Positions 46,401 to 57,039 of a DNA stretch of 64,000 nucleotides are shown piece after piece (the stretch's first letter is position 1; every line of letters starts with the position of its first letter). The DNA lies in assembly GCA_963575745.1 (NCBI GenBank), contig CAUYUJ010001436.1, positions 445,295-509,294 on the forward strand. Direction: 5' to 3'. The translations under genes were made by a program, and so were the position numbers. The notes beneath the pieces are model-generated. The model made no database searches. It saw only the letters and a program-made list of their open reading frames with translations, and was not told where the DNA came from. Origin of the DNA: Prorocentrum cordatum (Eukaryota; Sar; Dinophyceae; Prorocentrales; Prorocentraceae).

Positions 46401-49400
46401 CGCGCTATCGTCCGAGACTTTCGATTCTTGCAAAACGCACACTTCAGCAACCCGCCTGCTCGACCTGGCCGCCTGGGCCCGCCTTCCCGACACGCCCGTT
46501 AGGGTCTATCCGCCCGGTCTGCCCGTCTGGTTCTGCCAATTGTCTTCTTCTCCTGGCCCTGTTCCTGTACTCCCTCCCCCTTGCCCCTTCCTTCCATACG
46601 TCCTCGCTTCCCCGACCATACGGGCTGCATGCAACACGCGATGCATGCTTAGAAATATGTACCCCCCTGTGGGGGTATGATCGAAGACGAATAAGGCGGG
46701 AATCGAGGGTTTGTGATATACGTGTTGAGTGGCGCGCGCGCGAATAAGAGCGAACAACCTTAGATATATGTTTGTTGTAGTTGCTGCTGTTGTGTTGTTC
46801 TTATGTTTGTTGGTGTTGCTCTTATTGTTGATTCGCCACGTCTAAAGATTAACTCTTGTTGGTCCCCCTCCGGTAACCATTCCATTTTGTCAATTGAAGT
46901 GCTTCTCCCAGGGCTCGTACAATGTTGTTTAGAAGGGAAAGCGAAGTGTCACCAAACTGGGTTGTCAGCACCTGGTTTACAGCAGCAGCGGCTCCCGCCT
47001 GATACTTTTTCAATGTATTTCCACATCGCGCTCTCGCGCGGGACTTCCTCACAATGTCTGCAGAAATCGCGCTCTAAAGTGGGACCTCGTCACAATTTAT
47101 TCAAACGCCGCGCCCTCGACACTCAGCAATCACGCTCTCGCTGTGGACTTCCTCACGATGTACTTGGGACTCGCGCTGTCGCTCGAGACTTCCTCGCGAT
47201 CCCTGCAGGACTCACATTTCAGAAACCCGCCTGCTCGACCTGGCCGCCTGGGCCCGCCTTTCCGGCCCGCCCGTTAGGGTCTATCCGCCCAAACTGCCCG
47301 TCTGGTTCTGCCACGTGCTTTCTGCTCCTAACCGCAGTCCTTTTACTCTCTCTCGTGCTCCATCCTCCTTCCTCCCCCTTGTCCCTTTCTTTTATCCGTC
47401 CTCCCTTCCCCTTGCCTTAGGGGCTGAACGAGATACACGTTGCAGTTAACAAAGATATATAGCCCCGAGGGGGTACAATCGAAGACGAAAGGGGCGGGCA
47501 TGGAGGGTTGCGGGATATACATGTTGAGCGGCACGCGAGGGGATAAGAGCGAGCAGTCTTAAACTGAGTGTTGCTGTTGATGTTGTTTTTCTTGTTGCTG
47601 CCGATGTAGTTGTTGTCATGGTTACTATTGTTGTAGCGGTCGGTGTCGTTGTCGTCGTTGTCATTGTCTGTGTTGAGATTGTTGCTGTTAATGTTGTTAT
47701 TGGTATGGTTGGTGGCTGTTGGTGTTGATGTTGCGCCTTCTGTTGCCAAGTTCTCCCTTATGATGATTAATCGTGGTTGATATCCCTCCCCACTAACCAC
47801 TATGTTGTTCAATTAAGATGATTTCCCAGGGCTCGCAAACTGCTTGTTTTACCAACAGAAAACAATGTGTCTCCAAACTGGGTGGCTGGTCCCCCGTTTA
47901 CATCAACAGCGGCTCGCGCTTGACACCCCCTCGCACGATATAACCAAATCGCACTCTCGCGCGGGATATCTTCAAATGTGTTATGACGCCGCGCCCTCGA
48001 CACTTAGGAATCACGCTCTCGCTGTGGATGTCCCCACGATTTGCTCGGGAATCGCGCTGTCGCTTGAGACTTCCCTGCGATCCCTGCAGGACGCACGTTC
48101 CAGCAACCCGCCTGCTCGACCTGGCCGCCCGGGCCCGCCTTCCCGACCCGCCTGTTAGGGTCTACCCGCCCGACCTGCCCGTCTGGCGTTGCAACGTGTT
48201 TTCTGTTCCTAACCCCCGTCCTGCTACTGTGTCTCGTGTTCTATCCTCCTGCCGTGTCCTTGTCCCTTTCCTTCCAGCCGTCCTTTGCTTCCCCTGCCCC
48301 AGGGGCTGCACGCAATACGCGTTGCGGATGAAAGAAATAGACCCCCAAGGGTGCACAGTCGAAAACTACGAGGGTGGGTATCGAGGGCTTTGGGATTTAC
48401 ATGTTGAATGGCACGCGAGCAGGTAAGAGCGAACAGTCTTACAAAATGCTGTTGCTGCTGCTGATGTTGATGTTGTTGTGTTGAATGCCGATGTCGAACT
48501 CATAAATCGTGTTGCTATCCTCTTCCGTCCGCCCTTGTATCTTGTTAGTGAGAATGCTTCTCCTGGAGCTCGAATTATGTTGTTCAAAGGATAGCGAGGT
48601 GCCACCAAACTTTGCTTATCGGGCACCGAACTACAACAACAACGGCTCCCGCTTGATACTTCCTCACCGCGCTGTCGCGCAGGACGTCCTCACAATACAC
48701 AAGAATCGCGCTCTCGCGCGGGATTTCCTTTGAATGTATTCTGGCGCCGCGTCCTCAACACTCAGGAATCACGCTCTCGCTGTGGATGTCATCGCGACAT
48801 ATTTGGGAATCGCGCTATCGCTCGAAGCTTCCTCGCGATGCATGCAATAATCACGCTTGAGCAACCCGCCTGCTCGACCTGGCCGTTTGAGCCCGCCTTC
48901 CCGGCCCGCCCGATACGTTCGTCTAGTTCTGCAGCTTGGTTTCTGCTCCCAGCCCCCCTCCTGCTAATTTCTCCCGTGCTCCATCCTCCTTCCTCCCCCT
49001 TGTCTATCCCTTCCATGTGTCCCTTTTCCCCTGCTTTACGGGCTGCCCGCAATACGCGTTGCAGGTAAGATGGATAGACACCTCCAAGTTGAGTACAAAC
49101 GAAAAAAAAACGAGGGCGGGTATCGAGGACTTGGGATATGAGTGTTGAGTGGCCCGCGATCAGATTAGAGCGAGCGGTATTACATTGAACAGTGTTGTTG
49201 TTGCTGGTGAGTTCTCATCCTAAAGAAAAAACAAACATTATTGGTGATCCCCGCCGCGCGGTAGGTAATGATTTTATTGATCAATTGCAATGTTTTTTTT
49301 TCCGGGGCCCGCACCCTGATTTTACAACGAAAAACGGTGTGCCACCAAATTGGGTTGTTGCCCCCCGGCCGCGCCGAATACTTTCTCACCATATACTCCC

Positions 49401-50115
49401 ACATCGCGCTCTCGCGCGGGACCTCCTGACAACGTATGCAGAAATCACGCTCTCGAGTGGGATTCCCTCGCGATGTATTAGGACGCCGCGCCCTCGACGG
49501 TCAGGAATCACGCTCTCGCTCTGAATGTCTTAACGATATACTTGGAAATCGCGCTGTCGCTCGAGACTTCCTCGCGATCCCTGCAAGACACACGTTTCAG
49601 CAACCCGCCTGCTCGACCTGGCCGCCCGGGCCCGCCTTCCTGACCCGCCTGTCAGGTCCATCCACCAGATCTGCCCGTCTGGTTCTGTCACCCGATTGCT
49701 GCTCCAAGCCCACGTCCTGTTACCTTTTCTCGTGCTCCATCCTCCTCCCCCCCCCTTGGCCCATTTCCTTCCATGCTCCTTTAACCCCTACCTTAGGGGC
49801 TGCGCGACATACGCGTTAAATGTAAGAGCTATATACCCCAATTAAGTACGTTCGAACACGACGTGGGCGGGTATCGAGAACTTGGGATCTGCGTGTTGGA
49901 TGGCCCGCTATCAAATAAGAGCGAACATTCTTGAACTGATGATGATTGTTGTTTCTGTCGTTGTTGATGACGAGCCCGTATTTCTGGAAAAAACATTGTT
50001 GACCCCCTTCTGCTGTAGCCACTGTACGTTTGTCCATCTAAATGCTTCTCCCGGGGCGCGCATCCTGTTTCTCACAAGGGGAGGTGTCCCGAAACCGTGC
50101 TGTTGCCCCCTCCTG
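43470..50115. repeat. Large satellite array, ~670-880 bp monomers
   Basis: About nine monomers in one orientation. Each has a (GTT)n/(GCT)n tract, CAATTGAAGTGCTTCTCCC or a variant, GGCTCCCGC, three to five ~45-bp sub-repeats (ATCGCGCTCTCGCGCGGGAC), CAACCCGCCTGCTCGACCTG, a C/T-rich stretch, GGGGCTGC, and an end block with GAATAAGAGCGAACA. End blocks fall near 43,877, 44,640, 45,313, 46,090, 46,760, 47,561, 48,441, 49,183 and 49,932. Between about 44.1 and 47.3 kb the period is 1447-1449 bp (two monomers), with nearly identical copies. Frames of 100-350 codons are shared between copies only because the DNA is. Confidence 0.9.
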
Positions 50116-50292
50116 GTTCACAACAACAGCAGCAGCAACAGCAATCATGATGTTAAGACTGTTCGCTCTTACCTGTTCGAGAATCATCCAACGTGTATTT
50201 CCCAAACCCTCGATACCCGCCCTCTTCGTGTTCGATCGTGCCCTTTTGGGGGGTATATCTTTCTTCCCTGCAGGCCGGGCCCGGGCAAGCGG
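50116..50292. repeat. Orientation switch: inverted satellite end block
   Basis: After GGTTCACAACAACAGC the sequence continues as the reverse complement of a monomer end (AAGACTGTTCGCTCTTACC, CCCTCGATACCCGCCCTCTT, GATCGTGCCC). The array thus flips near 50,115. Confidence 0.8.
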
Positions 50293-51245
50293 CGGGGCGG
50301 CCGCGCACGTCGGCCTGGCCAGCGGCAGCGCTGATCGGCGGCAACCCGACCCCAAGAGGGACGGACAGGGGACCGACCACGACGACGACGACGACGACGG
50401 CGGCGGCGACGACGACGAGCGAAGGCGAGAGCGAGAGCGACCACGGGGCCACGAAGGGCAGGAAGGGGGCCACGTGGGGCGACAGCGGGGTCACGAAGGG
50501 CATGCGTATGGGGCCACGACGGGCGCGAACGAGCGGGGGCCACCAAGGGCACAGAAACGCCGGGCCACAGAGGGCAACGACGGGGCCACTGAGGGTAGCA
50601 GCGGGGCCGCGTAGGACAGCGAAAGGGCCACAAAATGCGACAACGCGGCCACGAAGGGCATGCGTATGGGGCCACGACGGGCGGGAAACAGCGGGGGCCA
50701 CGAAGGGCATGCGTGTATTGGGCCGCAGAGGGCAAAGACGGGGCCACTGAGGGCAGCAACGGGGCCACGAAGGGCAGCGAGGGGGGCACGAAGAGCGACA
50801 GCGGGGCCGCGAAGCGCACGCATATGGGGTCACGACGGGCGCGAACGAGCGGGGGCCACGAAGGCTATACATATATGGGGCCACGAAGGGCAGCGAGGGG
50901 CCACGAAGGGCAGCGAGGGGGGCACGAAGAGCGACAGCGGGGCCACGAAGGGCAGCGAGGGGGCCACGAAGGGCTGCAACGGGGCCACGAAGGGCAGCGA
51001 GGGGGCCACGAAGGGCTGCAACGGGGCCACGAAGGGCAGCGAGGGGGTCACGAAGGGCTGCAACGGGGCCACGAAGGGCAGCGAGGGGGCCACGAAGGGC
51101 TGCAACGGGGCCACGAAGGGCAGCGAGCGGGTCACGAAGGGCTGCAACGGGGCCACGAAAGGCAGCGAGCGGGCCACGAAGGGCTGCAACGGGGCCACGA
51201 AGGGCAGTGATGGGGGCCACGAAGGGGTGCAACGGGGCCACGAAG
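50293..51245 (+). repeat. 21-bp minisatellite (42-bp higher-order) inside the inverted satellite copy
   Basis: Units GGGCCACGAAGGGCAGCGAG and GGGCCACGAAGGGCTGCAAC alternate regularly from about 50,940 to 51,240; more diverged units fill 50,440-50,940. The frames on both strands (GHEGQ-like and VAPLRPF-like) are repeat artefacts. Confidence 0.9.
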
Positions 51246-51249
51246 CTGT

Positions 51250-51720
51250 GATGGACTCCTAAGCGTGAGCGCGACTCCTAGGTGCCTGACTGTCGTGAGC
51301 GCGGCGCTTGAATAAATGGCGGGGAATTCCAACGCAAGAGCGCGATCCCTGAGTACATTGCAAGCAAGTCTCCAGCGAGATTGCGACTCCAGAGCGCCGA
51401 GAGAACGATTCCTGAATAATTTGTTTGGAATCCGAAGCGAGAGCGCGCTCCCGTCTAACATGCGAGGACGTCTCAGGCGGGAGCGGGGGTCCTGTTCAAA
51501 TTGTGAGGACGTGTCAAGCGGGAGCCACTGCTGTTGTTGTAATCCGGGGGCCAGGTGCCCAGTTTGAAACCCGTGATTTTCGTTTTTTTTGTTTGTTAAG
51601 AGGGAGCGAGCCCCAGTGGAGGCACTTGATTTGAACATCTAGAATGGTCAGCGGAGGGGGGATCAACAACCATTATTCTTCAAGTGTGGAAATTCAACAA
51701 CAACAACAACAACACCAACA
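51250..51720 (-). repeat. Inverted satellite copy, remaining part
   Basis: Contains the ~45-bp sub-repeat in the opposite sense (GCAAGAGCGCGATCCCTGAG), then GCGGGAGCCACTGCTGTTGT and finally (CAA)n at 51,690-51,730, the reverse complement of a monomer head. Confidence 0.8.
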
Positions 51721-52179
51721 ACAACAACAATCACTTTACCCGAACGCTCAATGTTCTCACCAGTGCCAGGGTTTTCATGCGACGCCAGCCAATACCCCCA
51801 CTTTGTGGGGGGGCAGTGCAAGCTCTACCAAATATCCACACGACTCTTCGCCACCACCCACACCCAGCTTCCCGCCCTATGACGTTCGGACACTTCACTT
51901 CGTGGCCTGCGGACGACCGTGGCTACTACACTGGCGTGGAGTACACACCCACAGAAGTTGTTAAGCCTACGTTCGTACACCCACAGAAGTTGTTAAGCCT
52001 TGTTAACCCAGGCAACTTGAAGGCCTCCTGGGGCAACCTATGGCGCAACCAGTAGGGGGACGTTTTATTCTCGGCGGCCGAGGGCGCAACCTATGGCGCA
52101 ACCAATAGGGGGACGTTTTATTCTCGGCGGCCGAGGGCGCAACCTATGGCGCAACCGCAAGGGATTGTGGCCCCTGGCA
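51721..52179 (+). repeat. 53-bp tandem repeat and flanking sequence
   Basis: CAACCTATGGCGCAACC begins units at 52,034, 52,087 and 52,140; each ends in TTCTCGGCGGCCGAGGGCG. Before them, ACCCACAGAAGTTGTTAAGC occurs twice near 51,950-51,995. Confidence 0.85.
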
Positions 52180-52775
52180 GGCGCGCGAACCCCGTTGCAA
52201 GAGCGTGCGAAAGTAGCTCGCGCGAGCTCATGTAACATAAATGTTGGAAAACCATTGGTTTTTTTAGGATTCGGACAGCGCGCGCGGGTAGAAATTTTGA
52301 AAAGTCGTGCAGGTGTTTTTCGAGGACCTACGGTGCGATTCGTGTGATTTTATGATGCGCGGTGCTAAAATTCTTAAGAAGCCCAATGGTTTTTGGAGAT
52401 TTCGGCGTGCGCGCGCGAAGAAAAAACGAATGTGTCCCGCATGGTATTATTTGACAGGGATGATGGCCCTGGCAGGTGCGCAACCGTTGTCGCAGAAGTT
52501 CGAAAAAGTTGCTCGCAAAAGCCCGTTTGACAGAAATGTTTAAAAAGTGTTGGGTTTCCTACGAATCCGCAAGAGCGCGCGGGATGAGATTTTGACAATT
52601 TTTTGTTGAAAAACCATTGGTTTTTTGATGTTTTTATGTTAAAATCGCTGCGAACACTAAGGTTTTGGAAGGATTTCGTCTTGCGCGCGCGAATGTCCAC
52701 TTTACCTTATTTTTTGCAAGGGATTCTTGAAATTTGATTATATTAGAACAAGAAATGTCATTTTCTATTGTTTTT
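52180..52775. repeat. GCGCGC/TTAAGAAG degenerate repeat, second locus
   Basis: Units with GCGCGCG, AATTCTTAAGAAG, CCAATGGTTTTT and TTTTGAAA resemble those at 23.5-24.6 kb. No gene. Confidence 0.55.
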
Positions 52776-52939
52776 TGCAAGGGAAAGCGGATTACAACAA
52801 AACAACCGGATCCTGTACACACCCTCTTTTCTGAGGCTTCCTCACGAAAATGATGAAAATGTAGCTGCGGCCTAGGCGGCGCAGGGGGGGCGCGCACCAG
52901 GGGGCCCAACAATAATTATTCTTTAGAATAAATAATGTT

Positions 52940-52970
<31 letters not shown>

Positions 52971-53695
52971 CATTTTACCCTCATGCGCCATGCTTCCACA
53001 TGACACATGCATCCATCTGGATAACACACCCCATCATGGGGGATTTTTCTGGCATGCGGGATCCGATATTCCCTCACCCAGATATCCCGCCCAAGAAGGT
53101 TTGGCCACCACCTCTTCCGAGGAACTTCAACATCCATAGCTCGGACGGCACATCGCCTTCGCAATCGCCTTGCGCATGCCCCGCATCTCAGAGGGAGAGG
53201 AAGAGGAAGAGGAGGGGGAGATGAGAGAGATAGGGAGGGGGAGGAGGAGAAGGGAGGGGGAGGAGGGGGAGGAAGGATGAGTAGTTGTAGTAGCAGCAGT
53301 TGATGATATTGTTGTTGCGGCTGTAGCACTAGTAGTAGTGGTAACGGTAGTAGTAGTCCAAGTAAGTAGAAGGTTTGTGGCAGCCAAGCGTTCATAGCGA
53401 CGTTGCTTTTTGATCCTCCTTTACTGTCTTCTCTCCCTATCCTTGAGACGCAGAAGTCTCAAAAAGTTGGATGGTTCAGCACATCCAGGAAACCTATCGC
53501 TGGACCGGCCCAGATATGGTTCCAGAAGCGGCTCGGGAAGCTGCGCAGGCGCCAGAAGCAGAGAAGCACCACGTACGGGCGCCGGCTCGGGCGTCCGGCC
53601 CAAAGCCGCTCCAGAATCGGCCCAGCTTGGATGGCCGACAGAGTTGTTGTAGCTTGTACGATTTATAACCTGCGATATCCCTTGTTATAAGCAAC
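52776..53695. other. No supported gene
   Basis: A (CAA)n tract at 52,937-52,970, a GGAGGGGG tract at 53,190-53,275, a GTA/GTT-rich stretch at 53,280-53,365, and GGCGCCGGCTCGGGCG words near 53,580 related to the 28.8-29.4 kb repeat. Confidence 0.45.
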
Positions 53696-53880
53696 ACGAT
53701 CCCTAGTTATATGTCTGGACATGTTTGCATTATCAATATAGTACCTTATAGGTGTTGACATGTCCATAACATCTGCGGATAGAACATACCTAGGGATATG
53801 TATCCGACATAACATGCAACATATACAAAAAAAGGTGTTTCAAATAAGTCAACTAAGTTAACTAACCTAAGAAGGGCCAC
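53696..53880. other. AT-rich segment with loose inverted repeats
   Basis: CCCTAGTTATATGTCTGGAC and GGACATGT on the left are partly mirrored by ACATGTCC and ACATACCTAGGGATATGT on the right. It borders the gene row. Confidence 0.4.
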
Positions 53881-53995
53881 CTGAACGGGCTGACGCAGAA
53901 AAAAAAATCGCGGCACAGAAAATGAAGGAGGAGAGCCGAGCGGAGAGGCAGGCGGCGGAGGAAGACGTGGAAGGAGGGGGGGACGCGACGCATGT

Positions 53996-54029
53996 GGCGG
54001 CTTATCCGCTAGCGGCCGTTGCTTTTTTT
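53996..54029. repeat. Degenerate double-hairpin element
   Basis: GGCGGCTTATCCGCT is followed directly by the decayed AGCGGCCGTTGCT and seven T. It looks like an older version of the pair at 54,117-54,148. Confidence 0.5.
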
Positions 54030-54116
54030 CCCTGGGCCAACTGACAAAAAATGACGTGGAGGAGCGACGGTGATGATGATGACGGTGGTGAGCACGATGA
54101 TGAGGAGGGGCGGATG

Positions 54117-54159
54117 AGCGGGTAATCCGCTACAGCGGCTGATCCGCTTTTTTTTTTTT
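54117..54159 (-). repeat. Double-hairpin element A with A-tract, downstream of gene 1
   Basis: AGCGGGTAATCCGCT (54,117-54,131) and AGCGGCTGATCCGCT (54,134-54,148) are two 15-nt hairpins 2 nt apart, next to 12 T. In the gene's sense the order is stop codon, 20 nt, A12, hairpin, hairpin. Confidence 0.85.
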
Positions 54160-54179
54160 CAAGATGATTTTCTCCGAGC

Positions 54180-56162
54180 TCAGTGAATCACCACCAGCGC
54201 GTTGTCGCTCTTGAGGAACCATCCAGTCGCCTTGCGCGCGCCCTCGGGCACCAGGAGCTCCGACTGTCCCGTTCTAGTCCAGATAGAGTACCCACCGAGC
54301 GGCTCGCGACGCACCAGCGCAAGCTTTCCCACGATAAGCGCTAGAACGCCACCAGCGGACAAGCACGCTTGAACCTCGACCGCCGCGTTCTGAATGAAAA
54401 CCACGCTGCCAACTCTGAGCAGCAAGCCCCGCCACCTCATCTGTTTGGACACGACGCAAACCTGGCCAAACTTGTCGGACAACGGCTGGCTCACCGCCAC
54501 GGGCTCGCACAATTCGGTCATCCTGACTTTGTCCATCGCTGGGAACACCTTGACGAGAAGCTGCTGGACCGAGCTTTTCTCGAATGCCGCCGTGTTCGCG
54601 ATGTGGGTCATTGATTGCTTCATGATCTTGTTCTTCCTTTCGTGCACAAAGCAATCAAGAAATATGTCGTCCTCTTGGTCTGACACAGCGTGCCACTGAT
54701 AATGGTGTTTTGGGACGATGGAGTCGAGGCGGTACGCGGCCTTATGCGCGTCAAGGAAACGGCCAACTGCACGCCGCATGATATCTTTCATAGCAACGGG
54801 CGTGGAATAGTGCTTTGCCTCGTTGATGCTGTCCAGAACGTCACAGAGACGGAGGTAGCTCTGGCGCTCCAACTGCACCTTGTGCGCGGGAACGTGTTCA
54901 ACAACAAAGTATCTGATGAATGGGAATGCAGACAAGAGTTCAGATGCCCCCGCGCGAAAGACACCGCTTGATTTCCACGCCATCTCCCGAGACCCGTTGA
55001 ATATGTCAGCGAACTCGCTCCTGGTCAGCCCTCCTGGGTTCCAATGCCAGTCGGCCTCGGCGAACGTCTTCAGCAAACGGAAGGAAAAACCAGGAGTACA
55101 CTCAGCAACACCATTAAAAAGCAAGCCAATCTCGATATTCACGATGCCGCCTGCCAGGTACACGTGCATGCAATCGCGCAGCAGGCAGGAATGTGGAAAC
55201 ACGTGTGGGCGAAGATCCTTGTCGGCCAGAACGCCGTGTTCGTTCAAAGAAAATCCCATCGTTGTCTGTGCCTTTTTCAACGCACCCCCATTCCTGCGCA
55301 CGGCATCCAGAATATCGTGCGTGCGCCAAACGTCCTCGTCTGACATCGGGTCGAACTGCGAGGGGTCAGAGCACGAAACGTCGACCAGGTACGTGCCAGT
55401 CTGATGATCGGCGAGCGAATCAGTCACGCCATCTTTGTTCAGCTTCACTACGTTCTTGCACGATATGGAACAACACCTAATGCCGCCAAAGCCTTTCGTG
55501 TCGAAGAACGCTTTCGTCGCAACTTCGTCACCGATCAACCGCTGAAACTTGAAATACATAATCCGCGATTGGCCACCGCACGGCACGCTGACGCCTGCCA
55601 CGGCGACGCTGTCGGAGCCGAGCAGGAGCGAACGCAGGAGCGCCTTGGCCGCAGCTGGGAAGCCTCCCTGCAGATCTTTAGCGATGGTGGCGCGCAGCAC
55701 GCCAACGGGCAGCCATGCCTCTTCGCATCGCAGATAGCGTCCCATCTCAAGTATGCCTATATACCAGCACGTGGTCTTTCGCTTGTTGTTCAACCTCAAA
55801 ACATCGCCAGGCACCACGTCATCTATGTACAGCGCCAGGCGCCACGGCCTGTCGAAACTATTCGGTGACCTCGCCACTGCATTCTCGAACTCCTCTCTGA
55901 AACCCGCGCACTGGGCAAGACACCTCGGGAGGAGAAGTTGATACTTGGCGATGGTCCAGTCAAAGGCGTCGCCACCCTGCTTTTGCAGCGTAAGCTGAAC
56001 GAGAACGTCCGCAGTGAACGTATCCACGCACTCCCGCACATCTCGCCGAGACGCCGCTTCATCTCTTCCCAGCGCGGCGAGCGCCGCCACGACGTCGCTC
56101 TCGCTGAAGTTCCGCCTGCTCAACATATCGAGGATCCTCTGCCGTTTCGCGAGCGGCTCCAT
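54180..56162 (-). CDS. CACTA/tnp2-like transposase-related protein, 660 aa
   Basis: The protein probably derives from a DDE transposase of the CACTA/tnp2-Plavaka kind, which cuts and joins DNA in the nucleus; present activity is unknown. Seen in the sequence: YIDDVVPGDVL at residues 112-122 (first acidic site of the presumed catalytic core), a C-rich CSISCKNVV at 231-239, RDCMHVYLAGG at 329-339 resembling the D-x-MH....GG motif of tnp2 transposases, and PKHHYQWH (484-491) followed by DCFVHERKNK (503-512), resembling the PKxHxxxH...ERxxK block after the core. The frame is intact and intronless, starting at ATG 56,162. A relict spliced leader lies 67 nt upstream, and an A-tract with double hairpin 20 nt past the stop, as expected of a retroposed mRNA. 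It is the last gene of the minus-strand row. A zinc finger and clear terminal inverted repeats are missing. It may be a domesticated or multicopy dinoflagellate relative. Family assignment is by motif memory. Confidence 0.8.
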   Translation of the reverse strand: MEPLAKRQRILDMLSRRNFSESDVVAALAALGRDEAASRRDVRECVDTFTADVLVQLTLQKQGGDAFDWTIAKYQLLLPRCLAQCAGFREEFENAVARSPNSFDRPWRLALYIDDVVPGDVLRLNNKRKTTCWYIGILEMGRYLRCEEAWLPVGVLRATIAKDLQGGFPAAAKALLRSLLLGSDSVAVAGVSVPCGGQSRIMYFKFQRLIGDEVATKAFFDTKGFGGIRCCSISCKNVVKLNKDGVTDSLADHQTGTYLVDVSCSDPSQFDPMSDEDVWRTHDILDAVRRNGGALKKAQTTMGFSLNEHGVLADKDLRPHVFPHSCLLRDCMHVYLAGGIVNIEIGLLFNGVAECTPGFSFRLLKTFAEADWHWNPGGLTRSEFADIFNGSREMAWKSSGVFRAGASELLSAFPFIRYFVVEHVPAHKVQLERQSYLRLCDVLDSINEAKHYSTPVAMKDIMRRAVGRFLDAHKAAYRLDSIVPKHHYQWHAVSDQEDDIFLDCFVHERKNKIMKQSMTHIANTAAFEKSSVQQLLVKVFPAMDKVRMTELCEPVAVSQPLSDKFGQVCVVSKQMRWRGLLLRVGSVVFIQNAAVEVQACLSAGGVLALIVGKLALVRREPLGGYSIWTRTGQSELLVPEGARKATGWFLKSDNALVVIH

Positions 56163-56229
56163 GGCCGACAGAGGCGAGCGGGGAGGCAGCGGTGGAGGGG
56201 CGGGAGGCGGGACAGGGCGCCGATCGCCC

Positions 56230-56248
56230 GATGCTGAAATGGCTGCGG
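56230..56248 (-). other. Relict spliced leader, gene 1
   Basis: The sense strand reads CCGCAGCCATTTCAGC, close to the SL core GTAGCCATTTTGGCTC. Aligned to 18 SL bases with one gap, about 15 match. Confidence 0.7.
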
Positions 56249-56701
56249 AAAGAACGACGGGGCGGAGATGCTGAACCTACATCAGCACAAGCAGCAGGAG
56301 AAGGATGATGGGGGAGTGAGGGGAAGGGATGTGTGAAAGGGGGCGAGGCGAAGGAGGAGGGAGAGGAGGAGGAGGGAGAGGAGCGGGAGGAGGCGTGGAA
56401 TGGAAGCACGGGGAACGCAAGGAAGGAGCGATCAGGAGCGATCAGATGAAAGGACAGCGTATACGCCCATGGCCTACGGTGACCTGGCCCGCTTGAGGGT
56501 TAAAACTGAGGCCCCAGTTTGGCCTCAGTTTTAACCCTCGGGGGGTGGAACGCGACCCCTCGTCGACGTCGTCTGGGTCGTTCCACCCCCCCTTGCACCG
56601 AGGCCAATAAGTCCTTGTGACTCCGAGGAAGAGGAGGAGGAGGAGGAATGGAAGTACGGTGGATGAGAGGAAGAAATGGCCGACGAAAGGAATGAGCGAC
56701 T
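56249..56701. repeat. Spacer with two strong hairpins
   Basis: GAGGGTTAAAACTGAGGCC (56,495-56,513) pairs perfectly over 19 bp with 56,521-56,539 around a 7-nt loop. Immediately next, 56,540-56,558 (GGGGGGTGGAAC, GACCC) pairs with 56,575-56,591. GGAGGA-type purine tracts lie at 56,350-56,395 and 56,628-56,650. No gene. Confidence 0.8.
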
Positions 56702-56898
56702 AGCGGATAACCTGCTCAGCGATTGAACCGCTGCTGAGCTTGAGAAGAGGAAGAAAATGATTGGCGGATGATCCGCCGAGCGGTTGATCCGCTTTTTTTT
56801 GATTGATGGATTTTTCAGCGGTTGAGCCGCGGCTGAGCTTGAGAAGAGGAAGAAAATGATTGGCGGATGATCCGCCGAGCGGTTGAACCGCTTTTTTT
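56702..56898 (-). repeat. Double-hairpin elements B1-B3 in a ~98-bp tandem duplication
   Basis: Hairpins lie at 56,702-56,716, 56,718-56,732, 56,763-56,777, 56,779-56,793, 56,817-56,831, 56,862-56,876 and 56,878-56,892. GGCGGATGATCCGCC with AGCGGTTGATCCGCT or AGCGGTTGAACCGCT forms the well-kept pairs, 1 nt apart, each followed by 7-8 T. The sequence from about 56,729 to 56,800 recurs at 56,827-56,898. Confidence 0.85.
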
Positions 56899-57039
56899 AT
56901 CGATGGGTTTTCCACGAGCAACTTCCCATTGAAGTCGGTGTGAGTTAACCCCGAGCGCTACTGCAAACTGAGCGCTATCCCGTGATCGCGGCGTGTCCCC
57001 TGAGACTAGCAAGTGCAGTCGGGGCTCGCGCGGTCGGGC

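Noticed and set aside
43676-47420. Forward frames of 205-352 codons with near-identical protein copies
   Set aside because: Identity is explained by duplicated satellite DNA; frames include poly-Cys from (TGT)n and lack any domain.
50153-51241. 362-codon minus-strand frame of Val-Ala-Pro-Leu-Arg repeats
   Set aside because: It is the 21-bp minisatellite, whose period is a multiple of three and so stays open in several frames.
52034-52160. Regular 53-bp repeats that might suggest a CRISPR array
   Set aside because: Copies are directly contiguous, with no unique spacers; likewise the 73-bp and 21-bp arrays.
54117-54159. GC hairpin followed by a T-run on the + strand, like a bacterial intrinsic terminator
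   Set aside because: The orientation is opposite to the genes, and the gene row and spliced-leader relics are nuclear eukaryotic. In the sense direction it is an A-tract before hairpins.
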